This document shows positions 34,384-44,064 of a DNA stretch of 64,000 bases, in pieces. The notes beneath the pieces are model-generated. The model made no database searches. It was given only the letters and a program-made list of their open reading frames with translations, and was not told the origin of the DNA. This DNA is from Propioniciclava flava (GTDB lineage: Bacteria > Actinomycetota > Actinomycetes > Propionibacteriales > Propionibacteriaceae): the NCBI RefSeq assembly GCF_004126535.1, contig NZ_PPCV01000009.1, positions 43,902-107,901 on the forward strand. Reading direction: 5' to 3'. Made by a program: the position numbers and the translations under genes. The first letter of the stretch is position 1; every line of letters begins with the position of its first letter.

Positions 34384-35061
34384 TCAGCCCGCAGTGATGC
34401 GCCGACGAGTGACGAAGACCTCGCGGGCGAAGCTGCCGATCTCGATGGTCGAGTAGCCGTCCATGGCACCGCCCACCCCACCGCCCAGCAGCGGGATCCG
34501 GCGCGCGAACAGCAGGCCAGCCCGGCGACCGCCGATGCGTCCGACGAGTTCGCCGAGGACGCGCTCGCTGACAAGGTGATCGAGGGTCGCGTCGAACATG
34601 GGGGCGGTCGCGATGGCGAGAGGCGTGCTGGGAAGAACACCATCGTCGATCAGCCTGCGGACGCCGTCGCGCCCCATCAGGCACACGATCATGGCGGTGC
34701 GGACACGGGGAGAGTCGATGTCGTAACCGCGCAAATGCGCGATGGTGGCGATCAGCCGGACCTGGACGACCGCCAGCCCGGCGATGTTCGCCGGCAAGGT
34801 GACGGCGAGTGTGGGCAGGCCGCCCAGGCTGGTCACGAACCCCTGCGCGCCCGCCAGGCCGATGTGGGTGAGGACGAGGGACTCGATGGCGTCTTCCGCC
34901 GATCCCTTCTTGACGAGGTGTTTCGCTGCCGCGCTCTTAGCTCCGGGGACCATGGTGGTGCCGTTGATCGCCGTCTCCAGCAGCCCGCGCAGCATGTTTC
35001 CGCCGACCTCCGGGGCGCGCGCGAGCGGGTTCTTGCTCACCTCGCGCGATTCGCCTGTCAT
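34384..35061 (-). CDS. EcsC-family protein
   Basis: A 225-residue protein of the EcsC family, named after a Bacillus gene beside an ABC transporter. Features are LVLTHIGLAGAQGFVTSLGG, LPANIAGLAVVQVRLIATIA and ATIAHLRGYDIDSPRVRTA, with two or three amphipathic or hydrophobic helices that suggest membrane association. The biochemical function of the family is unknown. I start at the ATG at 35061, preceded by GGAGAG; the open frame continues upstream over the aat gene but is antisense there. It ends 7 nt from the alr stop, converging. Confidence 0.8.
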   Translation of the reverse strand: MTGESREVSKNPLARAPEVGGNMLRGLLETAINGTTMVPGAKSAAAKHLVKKGSAEDAIESLVLTHIGLAGAQGFVTSLGGLPTLAVTLPANIAGLAVVQVRLIATIAHLRGYDIDSPRVRTAMIVCLMGRDGVRRLIDDGVLPSTPLAIATAPMFDATLDHLVSERVLGELVGRIGGRRAGLLFARRIPLLGGGVGGAMDGYSTIEIGSFAREVFVTRRRITAG

Positions 35062-35202
35062 CGTCACTCTCCTCTTCGGGCGTGGGGTGCCCGCGTCCCA
35101 GGCTAAACGCGCGCAGGGGTGGGGCCAACGGGTTTCACCCCCGGCCCGGCCCTGACCCGGGGCGTCCTCAGGGCTGTCGGCGGTGCGTGCCAGACTGGCG
35201 CC

Positions 35203-35919
35203 ATGGCGTTGTCGGGGGTGTTCGGACCGGAGGCGGAATGGCCGCGTCAGGATCTGATTGCCCTCTCGACCGAGTTCGACGCCGACCTTGTGGCCGAGGC
35301 GTATCGGGCTGGGGTGTTCCCCATGCCGCTGCACGATGCGGGCTGGCCGCCCGACGCGATGGGCTGGTGGTCGCCCGTGCACCGCGGCATCCTGCCGCTG
35401 GACGATCTGCGCATCACGCGCTCCTTGCGCAAGTCCGCCAAGCACTACGTCGTGACCGTGGACGCCGACTTCGACGCGGTCATCCGACGCTGCGCCGACC
35501 CGGCCCGGCCCTCGGGGTGGATCGATGAGGCGATCATCAGCGTCTATACCGAACTCAACCGGTTGGGCGTCGCGCATTCGGTCGAAGCGTGGACCCCGGC
35601 CGGTGATCTGGCCGGTGGCCTGTACGGCGTCAGCCTGGGTGGCCTGTTCGCGGGGGAGTCGATGTTCCACGACGCCGCCCTGGGGCGGGACGCGTCGAAG
35701 GTGGCACTTCTCGGGCTGGCGAGCGTCCTGGACGACGAGACCGAGGGGCGCCTGCTCGACGTGCAATGGGTGACCGATCACCTCGCGACGCTGGGCGCGG
35801 TCGCGATTGACCGCGTCGACTACCTGCGGCTCGTGTCGGAGGCGCTCGCCCAGCCCGCTCCAGACTGGGGGAGGGCCACGCAGGGGGCGATCAGCGTCAC
35901 GAGCGCTTGGCGAGCTTGA
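35203..35919 (+). CDS. aat: leucyl/phenylalanyl-tRNA--protein transferase
   Basis: A 238-residue GNAT-like enzyme of the N-degron pathway that adds Leu or Phe to proteins with basic N-termini, marking them for ClpS/ClpAP-type degradation. AYRAGVFPMP, WWSPVHRGILPLDDLRI, GWIDEAI, HSVEAWTPAGDLAGGLYGV and GLFAGESMFHDA are the family blocks. CAGACT lies 6 nt before the ATG and no Shine-Dalgarno is present, so the transcript may be leaderless. The 3' end overlaps the convergent DUF1707 gene by 23 nt. Confidence 0.93.
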   Translation: MALSGVFGPEAEWPRQDLIALSTEFDADLVAEAYRAGVFPMPLHDAGWPPDAMGWWSPVHRGILPLDDLRITRSLRKSAKHYVVTVDADFDAVIRRCADPARPSGWIDEAIISVYTELNRLGVAHSVEAWTPAGDLAGGLYGVSLGGLFAGESMFHDAALGRDASKVALLGLASVLDDETEGRLLDVQWVTDHLATLGAVAIDRVDYLRLVSEALAQPAPDWGRATQGAISVTSAWRA

Positions 35920-36505
35920 CGGTGTGCCCAGCCATGAACGCGGTACCGGTCAGGACAAGGGTGCCGTTCGAGCCGTCACCACGGGCGTTCTTGGTGATGG
36001 TGTTGCCGTTCATGATGCCCTGGCATTCGTCGAGGACCTGCACGCCTGCGGGGACGCGGATGGTGTGCCCGCCCATCACCATGTCGGCGTGAATGGTCAC
36101 CGTCACGCCCGGCCCGAACGCCGGGGTGGTGTCGATGGTGTCGCCGCCCATGATGACCACGTTGCGCACCCAGGTCTCGCCCGGACGCAACGCGTAATCG
36201 CGCCCCGACATCACCACGAAGCGCGTATCCCCGGTGTCCGGCACGGGCGAGGCAGCGAACCGCTGCTGAGGGGCGGGGACGCCCCACCGAGCGGCAACCG
36301 CCTGCCCCTCCGGCAGATCGACCACGATCGGGAGCAACTCGTCGGTGTACACGCTGGTCAGGGCCCGCTCTTGCCGTTCGGACACCTCGGCGGTCGAGAG
36401 ACGGCCGTTCGCGAAGGCGTCCTGGATCACGGACAAGATGGCGTCGCGATCCGCGTCCCCGGCGCGCATGCGCGAGGGCTCGGGAACCAGTGGCTGAGGG
36501 GACAT
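35897..36505 (-). CDS. DUF1707 domain protein with C-terminal LiaF-like beta domain
   Basis: A 202-residue protein. Residues 10-65 (SRMRAGDADRDAILSVIQDA, then FANGRLSTAEVSERQERAL) are the DUF1707/SHOCT-like helical domain common in actinobacteria; residues 95-200 are a repetitive beta domain (VRNVVIMGGDTIDTT, MVMGGHTIRV, MNGNTITKNARG) resembling the bactofilin/LiaF-like right-handed helix. No membrane helix. TAGGCT lies 6 nt before the ATG, so the mRNA is likely leaderless. Two other DUF1707 genes occur in this window, one of them broken. Function unknown. Confidence 0.8.
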   Translation of the reverse strand: MSPQPLVPEPSRMRAGDADRDAILSVIQDAFANGRLSTAEVSERQERALTSVYTDELLPIVVDLPEGQAVAARWGVPAPQQRFAASPVPDTGDTRFVVMSGRDYALRPGETWVRNVVIMGGDTIDTTPAFGPGVTVTIHADMVMGGHTIRVPAGVQVLDECQGIMNGNTITKNARGDGSNGTLVLTGTAFMAGHTVKLAKRS

Positions 36506-36511
36506 GCGTCC

Positions 36512-36517
36512 AGCCTA
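36512..36517 (-). promoter_or_regulatory. -10 box, leaderless start of the DUF1707 gene
   Basis: TAGGCT on the minus strand, 6 nt before the ATG. Confidence 0.6.
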
Positions 36518-36587
36518 ACCATCGCCGCTGGCTACGCTGAGGGTGCCCGGGGTGATCCCCGGGGGTTCACCCATGAGGGAGGCCGTC

Positions 36588-37490
36588 ATGCCCGAGATGC
36601 CCGAGGTGGAAGGCCTGCGCGGCTTCCTGGAGACGAACTTGGTCGGTCGCACGATCGCCACGGCGCAGTTGGCGGCGTTTAGCGCGCTGAAGACCGTGGA
36701 GGTTCCTCTCAGCGCGCTGCAAGGGCTGGAGGTGACGTCGGTCACCCGCCACGGCAAGTTCATCGCGGTAGGCGTCGACGGGTTGTGGCTCGCGTTCCAT
36801 CTGGCGCGCGCGGGGTGGCTGACCTGGCACGACCCGGTACCCGCGACGCCTGTGCGTCCCAGCAAGGGACCACTCGCGCTGCGCGTCACCGCCGAAGGCC
36901 CACCGACAAGCCCGGACGCCGAGAATCCGGGGGAGGGTCCGGTCGGGTTCAGCCTGACGGAGGCGGGAACGCAAAAGCACCTCGCCGTCTTCGTGGTGAC
37001 CGACCTGGTGCAGGTTCCCGGCATTGCGCGGCTGGGGCCCGACCCGCTGGGGGAGGGGTTCGACCGGGAGGCCTTCGCGCGCGTCCTCGCCGAGCACGGG
37101 CGCACCCAGCTCAAAGGGTTGTTGAAGGACCAGTCGGTGCTGGCAGGCATCGGCAACGCCTACTCCGACGAGATCCTGCAGGCGGCCCGGCTGAGCCCCT
37201 TCAAACTGGCGGGGACGTTGAGCGAGACCGACGTCACCGACCTGTTCACGGCGATCCGCACCGATCTGGGGGCGGCCATCGAGCGGGCGCGTGGCGCCAA
37301 ACCCGCCCAACTTAAGGACGGCAAGCGCACCCATCTGCGCATTCACGGGCGCAAGGGCGAACCGTGCCCCACCTGCGGGACGCCCATCGCCGAGGTGAGT
37401 TTCGCCGACACCTTCCTGGACTATTGCCCCGGCTGTCAGACCGGCGGAAAGCTGCTTGCCGACCGGCGAATGTCCAAGCTGCTGAAGTGA
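36588..37490 (+). CDS. Fpg/Nei-family DNA glycosylase
   Basis: A 300-residue bifunctional base-excision repair glycosylase/AP lyase. Mature Pro2 and Glu3 of MPEMPEVEGLR are the catalytic residues; the H2TH motif region is LLKDQSVLAGIGNAYSDEIL near 190-210; and the C-terminal zinc finger is CPTCG...YCPGC, followed by the family's GGKLLADRRMSKLLK ending. The N-terminus and length place it with the second, Nei-like actinobacterial group rather than classical MutM. The ATG at 36588 is fixed by the need for Pro2 and by GGGAGG 6 nt upstream; earlier in-frame starts would bury Pro2. Confidence 0.92.
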   Translation: MPEMPEVEGLRGFLETNLVGRTIATAQLAAFSALKTVEVPLSALQGLEVTSVTRHGKFIAVGVDGLWLAFHLARAGWLTWHDPVPATPVRPSKGPLALRVTAEGPPTSPDAENPGEGPVGFSLTEAGTQKHLAVFVVTDLVQVPGIARLGPDPLGEGFDREAFARVLAEHGRTQLKGLLKDQSVLAGIGNAYSDEILQAARLSPFKLAGTLSETDVTDLFTAIRTDLGAAIERARGAKPAQLKDGKRTHLRIHGRKGEPCPTCGTPIAEVSFADTFLDYCPGCQTGGKLLADRRMSKLLK

Positions 37491-37592
37491 GAGCACCGGA
37501 CGTCACCTGGGTGTGCGGCATTCCCCAGTAACCTGGTCGCACTGAGACCGATAGTTTCGCCCTCCCGGGCGAGGCCCGCCCCGGAGGACCAC

Positions 37593-39230
37593 GTGAGCAT
37601 GATCGTCGAGCGGATGCGCCGCCTCGGCGAACAGCCGTGGACCCGCGACGGGGCCTTGGCCGTGAAACTCATTGTCGTGAGCTGCCTGACGACCATCGTC
37701 GTCGCGTTCCTGGGGCCCTCGACGGTGGCGCTGAATGTCGGCCCCGCAGGTACCAGCCTGCTGCCGCCATGGTTCATCCCCGTCGCCTGGGGGCGGCAGA
37801 TCGGGTTGCCGTTGTCGGAGTGGGTTGTCGTCCCCGTGTTGTGGGTCGGCATCATCGTGGGTGCGATCGGGCTTGTCATCGGGCACCGCGCGATCCTGCA
37901 CGGTTGGCGTCCACGGCTGCGCCGCCTGGTCGGGCTCGGGATCGGCCTGAACCTGGCCACCGCCTTCACGCTTCCCCTGACGAGCGCCGACGTTCTCATG
38001 TACGCCGCCTACGGGCGGATCCAGCGTCAACGGCTCGACCCCTATTCGGTCACCCCGGCGGAGATCTTCCGGCAATCCTTCGATCCGGTGCTCGTGTGGA
38101 CCGAACGCCCGTGGCAAGACACCCCGAGCGTCTACGGGCCGATCGCGTCGGCGTCCCAGTGGTTGGCCAACGTGCTGGGTGGCGAGTCGATGCACGACGT
38201 CGTGTTCTGGCTCCAGATCATGTCGGTGCTGCCGTTCATCATCGTCGGCCTCGTCATGATCAGGCTGGCCCGCGATGACGCCGCCCTGCAGACCCGCGCG
38301 GCCCTGTTCGTCCTGCTGAACCCGCTGCTCATCTGGTCGGTCGTCGCCGGAGCGCACAACGAGGCGCTCACGCTGGTGTTCGCCATCGTCGGCTTGCTGT
38401 TCATGCGCCGCAGCGCGTTCATCACCGGCATCTTCATCGGGCTCGCGGGCGCGGTGAAGGTGTCCTTGGTGTTCTACGGCGTGGCGATGGTGTGGGGCTA
38501 TCGGCGTGACTGGCGCAAGGTCGTCGCCCTGTGCGTGGGCGCGGTGATCCCGCTGGCCTTGCTGTACGGGCTGTTTGCCCCGCAGGCGCTGTTCGCGGCG
38601 TCCCGGAACACCGGCTATATCTCGGCTGGATCGTGGGCGCCGTGGCTCAGCTCCGCGCTGTCCTGGGTGCTGCCCGACCCGGTCGCCCGATCCATCACCG
38701 GCTACGTCGGGGTCATCGGGCTGCTGGTCATCGGCTGGATGCTCAGCCGCGTCCTGCCGTGGGGCGCCGTTCCGGGCGCGCAGGTGCCTGCCGAACGTGA
38801 CCCGCTCACCATCGCCGTGCGCACCGCCGTCATCTTGTGCACCGCCTGGCTCGTGACCTCCCCCTACACGCTGAGCTGGTACGACCTCATCGCGTGGGCG
38901 CCGCTGGCGCTGCTGCGTCCCACACGGCTGGACGGCTTGATGGTCCTGCGCGGCGCTGCCCTGTCGGTCGCCTACGTCACCGGCCGGACGGTCGGGTTCA
39001 GCGACCTCATGGTGGATGGGGTCGCGTTCGTCGTCCGCGACGTGATCTGTTCGGCGATCCAGTGGTACGTGCTCGTCGCGATCGTCCACTGGTTCTGGAC
39101 GACGTCGCGGCAGTGGCCGACCGTCGCCTTCGTCCGCGAGGGCATCGCACATCTGGGGCGCGACGGGGCGGCAGACGCCACCGCTCACCCTGCTCCGGTC
39201 GTCCGCAGCTGGCGTCGGCCTACGAACTGA
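37593..39230 (+). CDS. polyprenol-phosphomannose alpha-1,6-mannosyltransferase, MptB-like
   Basis: A 545-residue GT-C type membrane glycosyltransferase with about 12 hydrophobic segments. LPLTSADVLMYAAYGRIQRQ followed by DPYSVTP is the first-loop pattern of the MptA/MptB family, in which Asp acts in catalysis, and SVYGPI and AGAHNEALTLVF are further conserved blocks. These enzymes extend the alpha-1,6 mannan backbone of lipomannan from polyprenyl-phosphomannose at the outer face of the membrane. GTG start after GGAGG at suitable spacing. It has no glycan neighbours here except for the distant LCP ligase. Confidence 0.82.
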   Translation: MSMIVERMRRLGEQPWTRDGALAVKLIVVSCLTTIVVAFLGPSTVALNVGPAGTSLLPPWFIPVAWGRQIGLPLSEWVVVPVLWVGIIVGAIGLVIGHRAILHGWRPRLRRLVGLGIGLNLATAFTLPLTSADVLMYAAYGRIQRQRLDPYSVTPAEIFRQSFDPVLVWTERPWQDTPSVYGPIASASQWLANVLGGESMHDVVFWLQIMSVLPFIIVGLVMIRLARDDAALQTRAALFVLLNPLLIWSVVAGAHNEALTLVFAIVGLLFMRRSAFITGIFIGLAGAVKVSLVFYGVAMVWGYRRDWRKVVALCVGAVIPLALLYGLFAPQALFAASRNTGYISAGSWAPWLSSALSWVLPDPVARSITGYVGVIGLLVIGWMLSRVLPWGAVPGAQVPAERDPLTIAVRTAVILCTAWLVTSPYTLSWYDLIAWAPLALLRPTRLDGLMVLRGAALSVAYVTGRTVGFSDLMVDGVAFVVRDVICSAIQWYVLVAIVHWFWTTSRQWPTVAFVREGIAHLGRDGAADATAHPAPVVRSWRRPTN

Positions 39231-39255
39231 GGCGTCCACGCGACGCGCTTCGCCC

Positions 39256-39261
39256 TAGACT
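39256..39261 (+). promoter_or_regulatory. -10 box, leaderless start of pheA
   Basis: TAGACT followed by 6 nt and ATG. Confidence 0.6.
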
Positions 39262-39267
39262 GCCCAG

Positions 39268-40179
39268 ATGCTCGGATACTTCGGCCCCGCAGGAACGTTC
39301 ACTCACCAGGCGCTCCGCACGGTGACCGACGCGCCAGCGCAACCGTTCGGCAGCGTGCAGGCCGTCCTGGACGCCGTGCGGGCCGGGGAGATCGAGGCGG
39401 GGCTGGTGCCCATCGAGAACTCGGTGGAAGGCGGAGTTACGGCGACGCTGGACAACCTGGCCTCCGGCGACCCGCTGGTGATCGTCTCGGAGGTGCTGCT
39501 GCCCGTCTCGTTCGTGCTGGGGGTGCGTCCGGGGACGACCCTGGACCAGGTGCGCGCCGTTATCACCCATCCGCACGCGCACGCGCAAACGCGTGACTGG
39601 GTCGTGGCGAACCTGCCGGGTGCTGTCGTCACCGAAGGGGGCTCCACGGCGGGCGCGGCCGAAGAGGTGGCCCGGCCCGATTCACGGTTCGACGCCGCCA
39701 TCTGTGCCGCCGTTGCCGCTGACCTCTACCACCTCGACGTGATCGCCTCCGACATCGCCGACAACGCGGACGCCGTCACCCGGTTCGTCCTGGTGCGCAG
39801 GCCCGGTTCCCTGCCGGAGCCGACCGGGGCGGACAAGACCACCTTGGTCGCCTACATGCACGCTGACCGTGCCGGTGCCTTGCTGGAGATCCTCCAGCAG
39901 TTCGCGATGCGGGGGGTCAACCTGACCCGCATCGAGTCGCGTCCCACCAAGAAGGCGTTTGGCGACTACTGCTTCTCCATCGACGCCGAGGGGCACATCG
40001 GGGAGCCGCGGATGCGCGGCACGCTCAAGGGGCTGCATCGGGTCTGCCGCACCGTCACGTTCCTCGGCTCCTACCCTCGCGCCGACGGCATCTCCCCGAA
40101 GATCGCGCACGGGTTCACCGCCGCCGAGTACCAGGCCGCCGAAGACTGGATCGACACGGTGATGGGGCGGACCCGCTAG
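39268..40179 (+). CDS. pheA: prephenate dehydratase
   Basis: A 303-residue monofunctional enzyme that converts prephenate to phenylpyruvate for phenylalanine synthesis. The start LGYFGPAGTFTHQAL, VPIENSVEGGVTATLD, and the catalytic TRF motif in DAVTRFVLV belong to the dehydratase domain (1-180); the ACT regulatory domain follows with GALLEILQQFAMRGVNLTRI and the phenylalanine-binding ESRP motif. No chorismate mutase domain is fused. TAGACT 6 nt before the ATG indicates a leaderless transcript. It stands alone. Confidence 0.94.
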   Translation: MLGYFGPAGTFTHQALRTVTDAPAQPFGSVQAVLDAVRAGEIEAGLVPIENSVEGGVTATLDNLASGDPLVIVSEVLLPVSFVLGVRPGTTLDQVRAVITHPHAHAQTRDWVVANLPGAVVTEGGSTAGAAEEVARPDSRFDAAICAAVAADLYHLDVIASDIADNADAVTRFVLVRRPGSLPEPTGADKTTLVAYMHADRAGALLEILQQFAMRGVNLTRIESRPTKKAFGDYCFSIDAEGHIGEPRMRGTLKGLHRVCRTVTFLGSYPRADGISPKIAHGFTAAEYQAAEDWIDTVMGRTR

Positions 40180-40186
40180 TCGGCCC

Positions 40187-40888
40187 TCACCCGTCCTCGT
40201 CGGTGCCGCGCGCCGAATCGACGCCGCGCACGCGGGGGATCTCGGCCAACTCGCGCAAGAGCTGGGTCAAGGAGCCCCCAATGGTGTGCATCTCGATGCG
40301 GACGCGCTGCAGCGGCACTCGCGTGTCGCGGTCGGGCACCGACAAGACGTCGAGGTGATCGACGGCCACCCCATGATTGCCGATGGTGTTCATCACGTCG
40401 CGCAGGACGCCGTGACCGTCCTCATAGGTGATGGAGACGACCTCGTGGGTGAAGGACGAGTGGGGGAGCCGGGAACGCAACGGCGTCAGGCCGATGATGA
40501 CCAGCAGGTAGAGGATCGTCGCGGTGACGGCCAGGTCGACGACGCCTGCGCCCGCCGCCATGCCGACGGCGGCGACGAGCCAGATGCTCGCGGCGGTGGT
40601 GAGGCCGCGCACCGAATCGCGTCGGACGAAAATCAGCCCAGCACCCAGGAAGCCGATCCCCGACACGATCTGGGCGGCGACACGGGCGCCGTCCACGTTG
40701 GTGACCGTCATGCCGGGGAGTAGCCATTCACCCTGGCGCGACACCACAGTGAACAGCGTCGAGCCCAGGCCGACCAGCGCACACGTTCGGATCCCGGCAG
40801 CTTTGCCGTGGAACTCTCGCTCCAGCCCGATCAGCATCGACAGTGCGACGCCGACGGTGAGCTCGATCATCGCGTCCCAGTGGAACAT
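40187..40888 (-). CDS. mgtC: MgtC/SapB-family membrane protein
   Basis: A 233-residue protein. Five hydrophobic segments occupy residues 1-140 with the family signature MLIGLEREFHGKAAGIRTCA and FLGAGLIFVRRDSVRGLTTA; the C-terminal 85 residues form a soluble ACT-like domain (VVSITYEDGHGVLRDVMNTI). MgtC proteins help growth under low magnesium or inside hosts, probably by modulating the F-ATPase or a kinase pathway. I use the ATG at 40888, 10 nt after AAGGGGG; GTG or TTG starts one or two codons earlier are possible. Confidence 0.88.
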   Translation of the reverse strand: MFHWDAMIELTVGVALSMLIGLEREFHGKAAGIRTCALVGLGSTLFTVVSRQGEWLLPGMTVTNVDGARVAAQIVSGIGFLGAGLIFVRRDSVRGLTTAASIWLVAAVGMAAGAGVVDLAVTATILYLLVIIGLTPLRSRLPHSSFTHEVVSITYEDGHGVLRDVMNTIGNHGVAVDHLDVLSVPDRDTRVPLQRVRIEMHTIGGSLTQLLRELAEIPRVRGVDSARGTDEDG

Positions 40889-40948
40889 CAACACGTTTCC
40901 CCCTTGAAGCGCCCACCGTCTCGCCGTTGCACGCATCAGGCAAGGGTT

Positions 40949-40966
40949 CGTCACCAAGCGGTGACG
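40949..40966 (-). terminator. hairpin between the PAP2-kinase gene and mgtC
   Basis: CGTCACC and GGTGACG form a 7-bp stem with a 4-nt loop, in the 113-nt space between the two minus-strand genes. No T-run; weak terminator or leader structure of mgtC. Confidence 0.4.
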
Positions 40967-41001
40967 TGTGTGCGACGCCGGTGAGGAACGCGGCGGTGCG
41001 C

Positions 41002-42558
41002 TCAGCGGCGACGGGCGGGGGCCATGATCCGCAGGACGTGCGTCAACGTGGTCGCCTCCAGGTGGCTGCACTCACCCATCGCGTCCCCATCGATCTGATA
41101 GGCGATCGGCGCGTCCACGTCGAAGGTCACGACTTTGGCTTGGGCCCGCTCGATGCCGGGTGCGTCGATGGCGCGAGCCAGGATGCGTGTGGTGATCGCC
41201 CCCCAGTCGGTCGGTTTGTCGGGCGAGGCGAGCACCAGGTCGACGCGTCCATCGTCGGGGCGGGCGTCCGGGGCGATCTGGATCTGGCCTTGGATGGCGC
41301 CCACGTTCGCGACCATCGCCAGGCCCACCCGGCGTTCGATCGGTTCGTGGTCGCCCACGGTGACGCGCACGCTGAAAGGGGCTTTGTTGAGTGTTTGCAG
41401 GGCCGCTATCACGTAGGCGGCCGAGCCGACGAACTTCTTCAAGTCGTCGTTCGTCTCGGCCATGATCAGGGCATCCGCGCCGATACCTGCCATGACGAGG
41501 GAGCATTCGGGTTCACGGTCATCGGCCCGCACCTCGATCAGGTCGATGGGTCGCGGGGTGCCGTCGAAGGCGACGTCCAGCGCCTCGGCCATGTCGAGGG
41601 GCACACCGAGGTTGCGAGCCAGCAGGTTGCCGGTGCCCGCTGGCAGGATGCCGATGGGGATCCCTGATCCGGCCAGTTCGGCGCACGCGGCGCGCACGGT
41701 GCCGTCCCCGCCCGCGATCAACGCCAGATCTACCTCGGCGCGGCGGGCGCGCCTGGACGCGGCGGCACCGGAATCCTCGGCATCGGATTCCAGCCACAGG
41801 GGTGGCTCCCAGCCGCGCTGGCGGCACTCGCCGTCGACCTGGCGGCGGAACAAGGCAGGGTCGGGGATCTTCGTCGGATTGAAGAGGACCGCACATCGCA
41901 GGGTGGCGTCCGCGTTCTCTCCCGTGGGGAAGACGCGGTTCACGTGGACGCCGAACACGGCCAGCGAGGCTGTCGCGACGAAGACCCCGAAGAATCCGCC
42001 CCCGATGAGGTCGGAGAACCAGTGGGCGCGCACGGCGATGCGGTCACCCAGCACGCACCACCACAAGACGGCCAGCAACGTCATGGTCAGCACCGTGTAG
42101 AGGCGGCGCCGGCGCGTAATGACCTGCGCCGCTGCGATCATGACGGCGGCGATGGTGGCGGCCACCATGTGCCCGCTGGGATAGGAGAAACCCTCCGACG
42201 TGATCAAGGGGAGGCGCTCAGGAGGACGCGGGCGGGCGAACAGCGCCCTGAGCCACAACGATCCCAGCGCGCCGACGACGATACTGGCGATCATCGCCGC
42301 GCCCAGCCGGGTGAGCCGACGCCGCACCGCCCAGAAAGCGAAGCCGGCCAGCACCGCGTAGACGACCACAGGGGACGACACCATCGCGAACGTGGTGAGG
42401 ATTTGCCCACAGGCGGACGAGGCGGCCGCGCCGCGACCCAGCGACAGGGCATCCAGGGGTGCGAGCACCTCGGTGCGCAGCGTCAGCCACGTCCAGCCGA
42501 CGAACAACACGGCCGCAGTGGTTGCGGTGGCCGGGGCGACGCCGATCCTCCTGGTCAT
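41002..42558 (-). CDS. PAP2 phosphatase-diacylglycerol kinase fusion protein
   Basis: A 518-residue bifunctional membrane enzyme. The N-terminal half (about 1-220) has six hydrophobic helices with the three PAP2 motifs: LFARPRPPERLP, YPSGH and RAHWFSDLIGG. The C-terminal half is a lipid kinase with GGDGTVR, the ILPAGTGNLLARNLGVP loop and ending DGDAMGECSHLEATTL-like text. Such fusions are known in actinobacteria and are thought to recycle phosphatidic acid or polyprenyl lipids. The ATG at 42558 lies 7 nt after GAGAAT, while the frame extends ten codons further upstream to an alternative ATG. Confidence 0.88.
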   Translation of the reverse strand: MTRRIGVAPATATTAAVLFVGWTWLTLRTEVLAPLDALSLGRGAAASSACGQILTTFAMVSSPVVVYAVLAGFAFWAVRRRLTRLGAAMIASIVVGALGSLWLRALFARPRPPERLPLITSEGFSYPSGHMVAATIAAVMIAAAQVITRRRRLYTVLTMTLLAVLWWCVLGDRIAVRAHWFSDLIGGGFFGVFVATASLAVFGVHVNRVFPTGENADATLRCAVLFNPTKIPDPALFRRQVDGECRQRGWEPPLWLESDAEDSGAAASRRARRAEVDLALIAGGDGTVRAACAELAGSGIPIGILPAGTGNLLARNLGVPLDMAEALDVAFDGTPRPIDLIEVRADDREPECSLVMAGIGADALIMAETNDDLKKFVGSAAYVIAALQTLNKAPFSVRVTVGDHEPIERRVGLAMVANVGAIQGQIQIAPDARPDDGRVDLVLASPDKPTDWGAITTRILARAIDAPGIERAQAKVVTFDVDAPIAYQIDGDAMGECSHLEATTLTHVLRIMAPARRR

Positions 42559-42719
42559 GCCCGCGATTCTCGCACGCCGCCCGCGCACCCTCGGGGTGAG
42601 GTTGCCGTGGTGTCAGCTTGGGAGTCACGACTGCGTGGTGCGGTGGGCGCCCGATCAGGCGGCGGTCCTGCTGTCGCGACGCGTCGGTGGGCGCAACCAG
42701 GCGGGCAGGTGCGCGGCGA

Positions 42720-42725
42720 TAGGAT
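42720..42725 (+). promoter_or_regulatory. -10 box, leaderless start of serS
   Basis: TAGGAT followed by 6 nt and the GTG start codon. Confidence 0.6.
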
Positions 42726-42731
42726 CGAGGG

Positions 42732-44009
42732 GTGATCGACCCGAAGATTCTGCGCACCGACCCCGACGCCGTCCGCCGTAGCCAGGCGATCCGCGGTGAA
42801 TCCGTGGACCTGGTGGACGACCTCATCGCCGCCGATGAGCGCCGCCGCAGCCTGATGTCGTCGGCGGAGACGGCGCGTGCCGAACAGAAGTCGCTCAGCG
42901 CACGCATCCCGAAGTCGTCTGGGGAGGAGAAGACCGCACTGCTCGCCCGCACCAAGGAACTCGCGGCGCAGGTCAAGCAGGCCACCGCTGAGGCGGATGC
43001 CGCCAACGTCACCTTCGACGATCTCATCCGGCAGGTCGGCAACCTCGTCATTCCGGGCGTCCCCGAGGGCGGCGAGGACGACTTCGTCGTGCTCGAGGAA
43101 ATCGGGACGCCGCGCGACTTCGCCGCCGAGGGTTTCACTCCCCGCGACCACCTCGAACTGGGCGAGATTCTTGGCGCCATCGACATGGAGCGCGGCGCGA
43201 AGGTCTCCGGGGCGCGGTTCTACTACCTCACCGGCCAAGGCGCCCTCCTAGAGTTGGCGCTGATCCAACTCGCCATGGCGAAGGCCCTGGCGTGGGGCTT
43301 CACGCCCATCCTGCCGCCCGCGCTGGTGAAGCCGCGGGCAATGGAGGGCACCGGCTTCCTTGGCCAAGCCGCCGAGAATGTGTACCGCGTCGAGGCCGAC
43401 GATCTGTACCTGGTCGGCACGGCCGAGGTTCCCCTGGCCGCCTACCACTCCGAGGAGATCCTGCCTGCCGACACGCTGCCCCGGATGTATGCGGGGTATT
43501 CGCCCAGCTATCGCCGCGAGGCGGGCAGCTACGGCAAGGACACCCGGGGCATCTTCCGCGTCCACTGGTTCGACAAGGTCGAAATGTTCGTCTACTGCGC
43601 TCCCGAGGAGGCCGAGGCGATGCACGCCAAGCTCCTCGGCTTCGAGAAGGAGTTCCTCTCCACCTTGGAGATCCCCTTCCGCGTCATCGACGTCGCCGCA
43701 GGCGACCTGGGCGCCTCGGCCGCCCGCAAGTTCGACTGCGAAGGCTGGGTGCCCACCCAGGACAAGTACCGCGAGATCACCTCGACCTCGAACTGCACCG
43801 AGTTCCAGGCCCGCCGCCTGGATGTGCGCATGCGGGACGCGAACGGGACGCGTCCCCTCGCGACGCTGAACGGCACCCTGTGCGCCATGACGCGGATGAT
43901 CGTGCTGCTGCTGGAGAACCATCAGCAGGCCGACGGCTCGGTGCGCATCCCCGAGGCGCTGCGCCCCTACCTGGGCGGGCAGGAGTTCCTGACGCCGGTC
44001 GCGAACTGA
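42732..44009 (+). CDS. serS: seryl-tRNA synthetase
   Basis: A 425-residue class II synthetase. The N-terminal coiled-coil arm (about 25-100), which grips the long variable arm of tRNA-Ser, is followed by the catalytic core with motif 2 ([20 protein letters not shown]), the ISSTSNC-type block ([15 protein letters not shown]) and motif 3 ([20 protein letters not shown]). GTG start 6 nt after TAGGAT, no Shine-Dalgarno, so a leaderless mRNA is likely. Its two tRNA-Ser substrates with UGA and GCU anticodons are encoded further along in this window. Confidence 0.97.
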   Translation: MIDPKILRTDPDAVRRSQAIRGESVDLVDDLIAADERRRSLMSSAETARAEQKSLSARIPKSSGEEKTALLARTKELAAQVKQATAEADAANVTFDDLIRQVGNLVIPGVPEGGEDDFVVLEEIGTPRDFAAEGFTPRDHLELGEILGAIDMERGAKVSGARFYYLTGQGALLELALIQLAMAKALAWGFTPILPPALVKPRAMEGTGFLGQAAENVYRVEADDLYLVGTAEVPLAAYHSEEILPADTLPRMYAGYSPSYRREAGSYGKDTRGIFRVHWFDKVEMFVYCAPEEAEAMHAKLLGFEKEFLSTLEIPFRVIDVAAGDLGASAARKFDCEGWVPTQDKYREITSTSNCTEFQARRLDVRMRDANGTRPLATLNGTLCAMTRMIVLLLENHQQADGSVRIPEALRPYLGGQEFLTPVAN

Positions 44010-44015
44010 CGCTGA

Positions 44016-44049
44016 GGTCGGGGCATCCGGACGTGCCCTCGCCCCGACC
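44016..44049 (+). terminator. terminator after serS
   Basis: GGTCGGGGC and GCCCCGACC form a 9-bp stem 6 nt after the stop, with a 16-nt loop. Confidence 0.6.
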
Positions 44050-44064
44050 GTCGGTGCCCTTCGG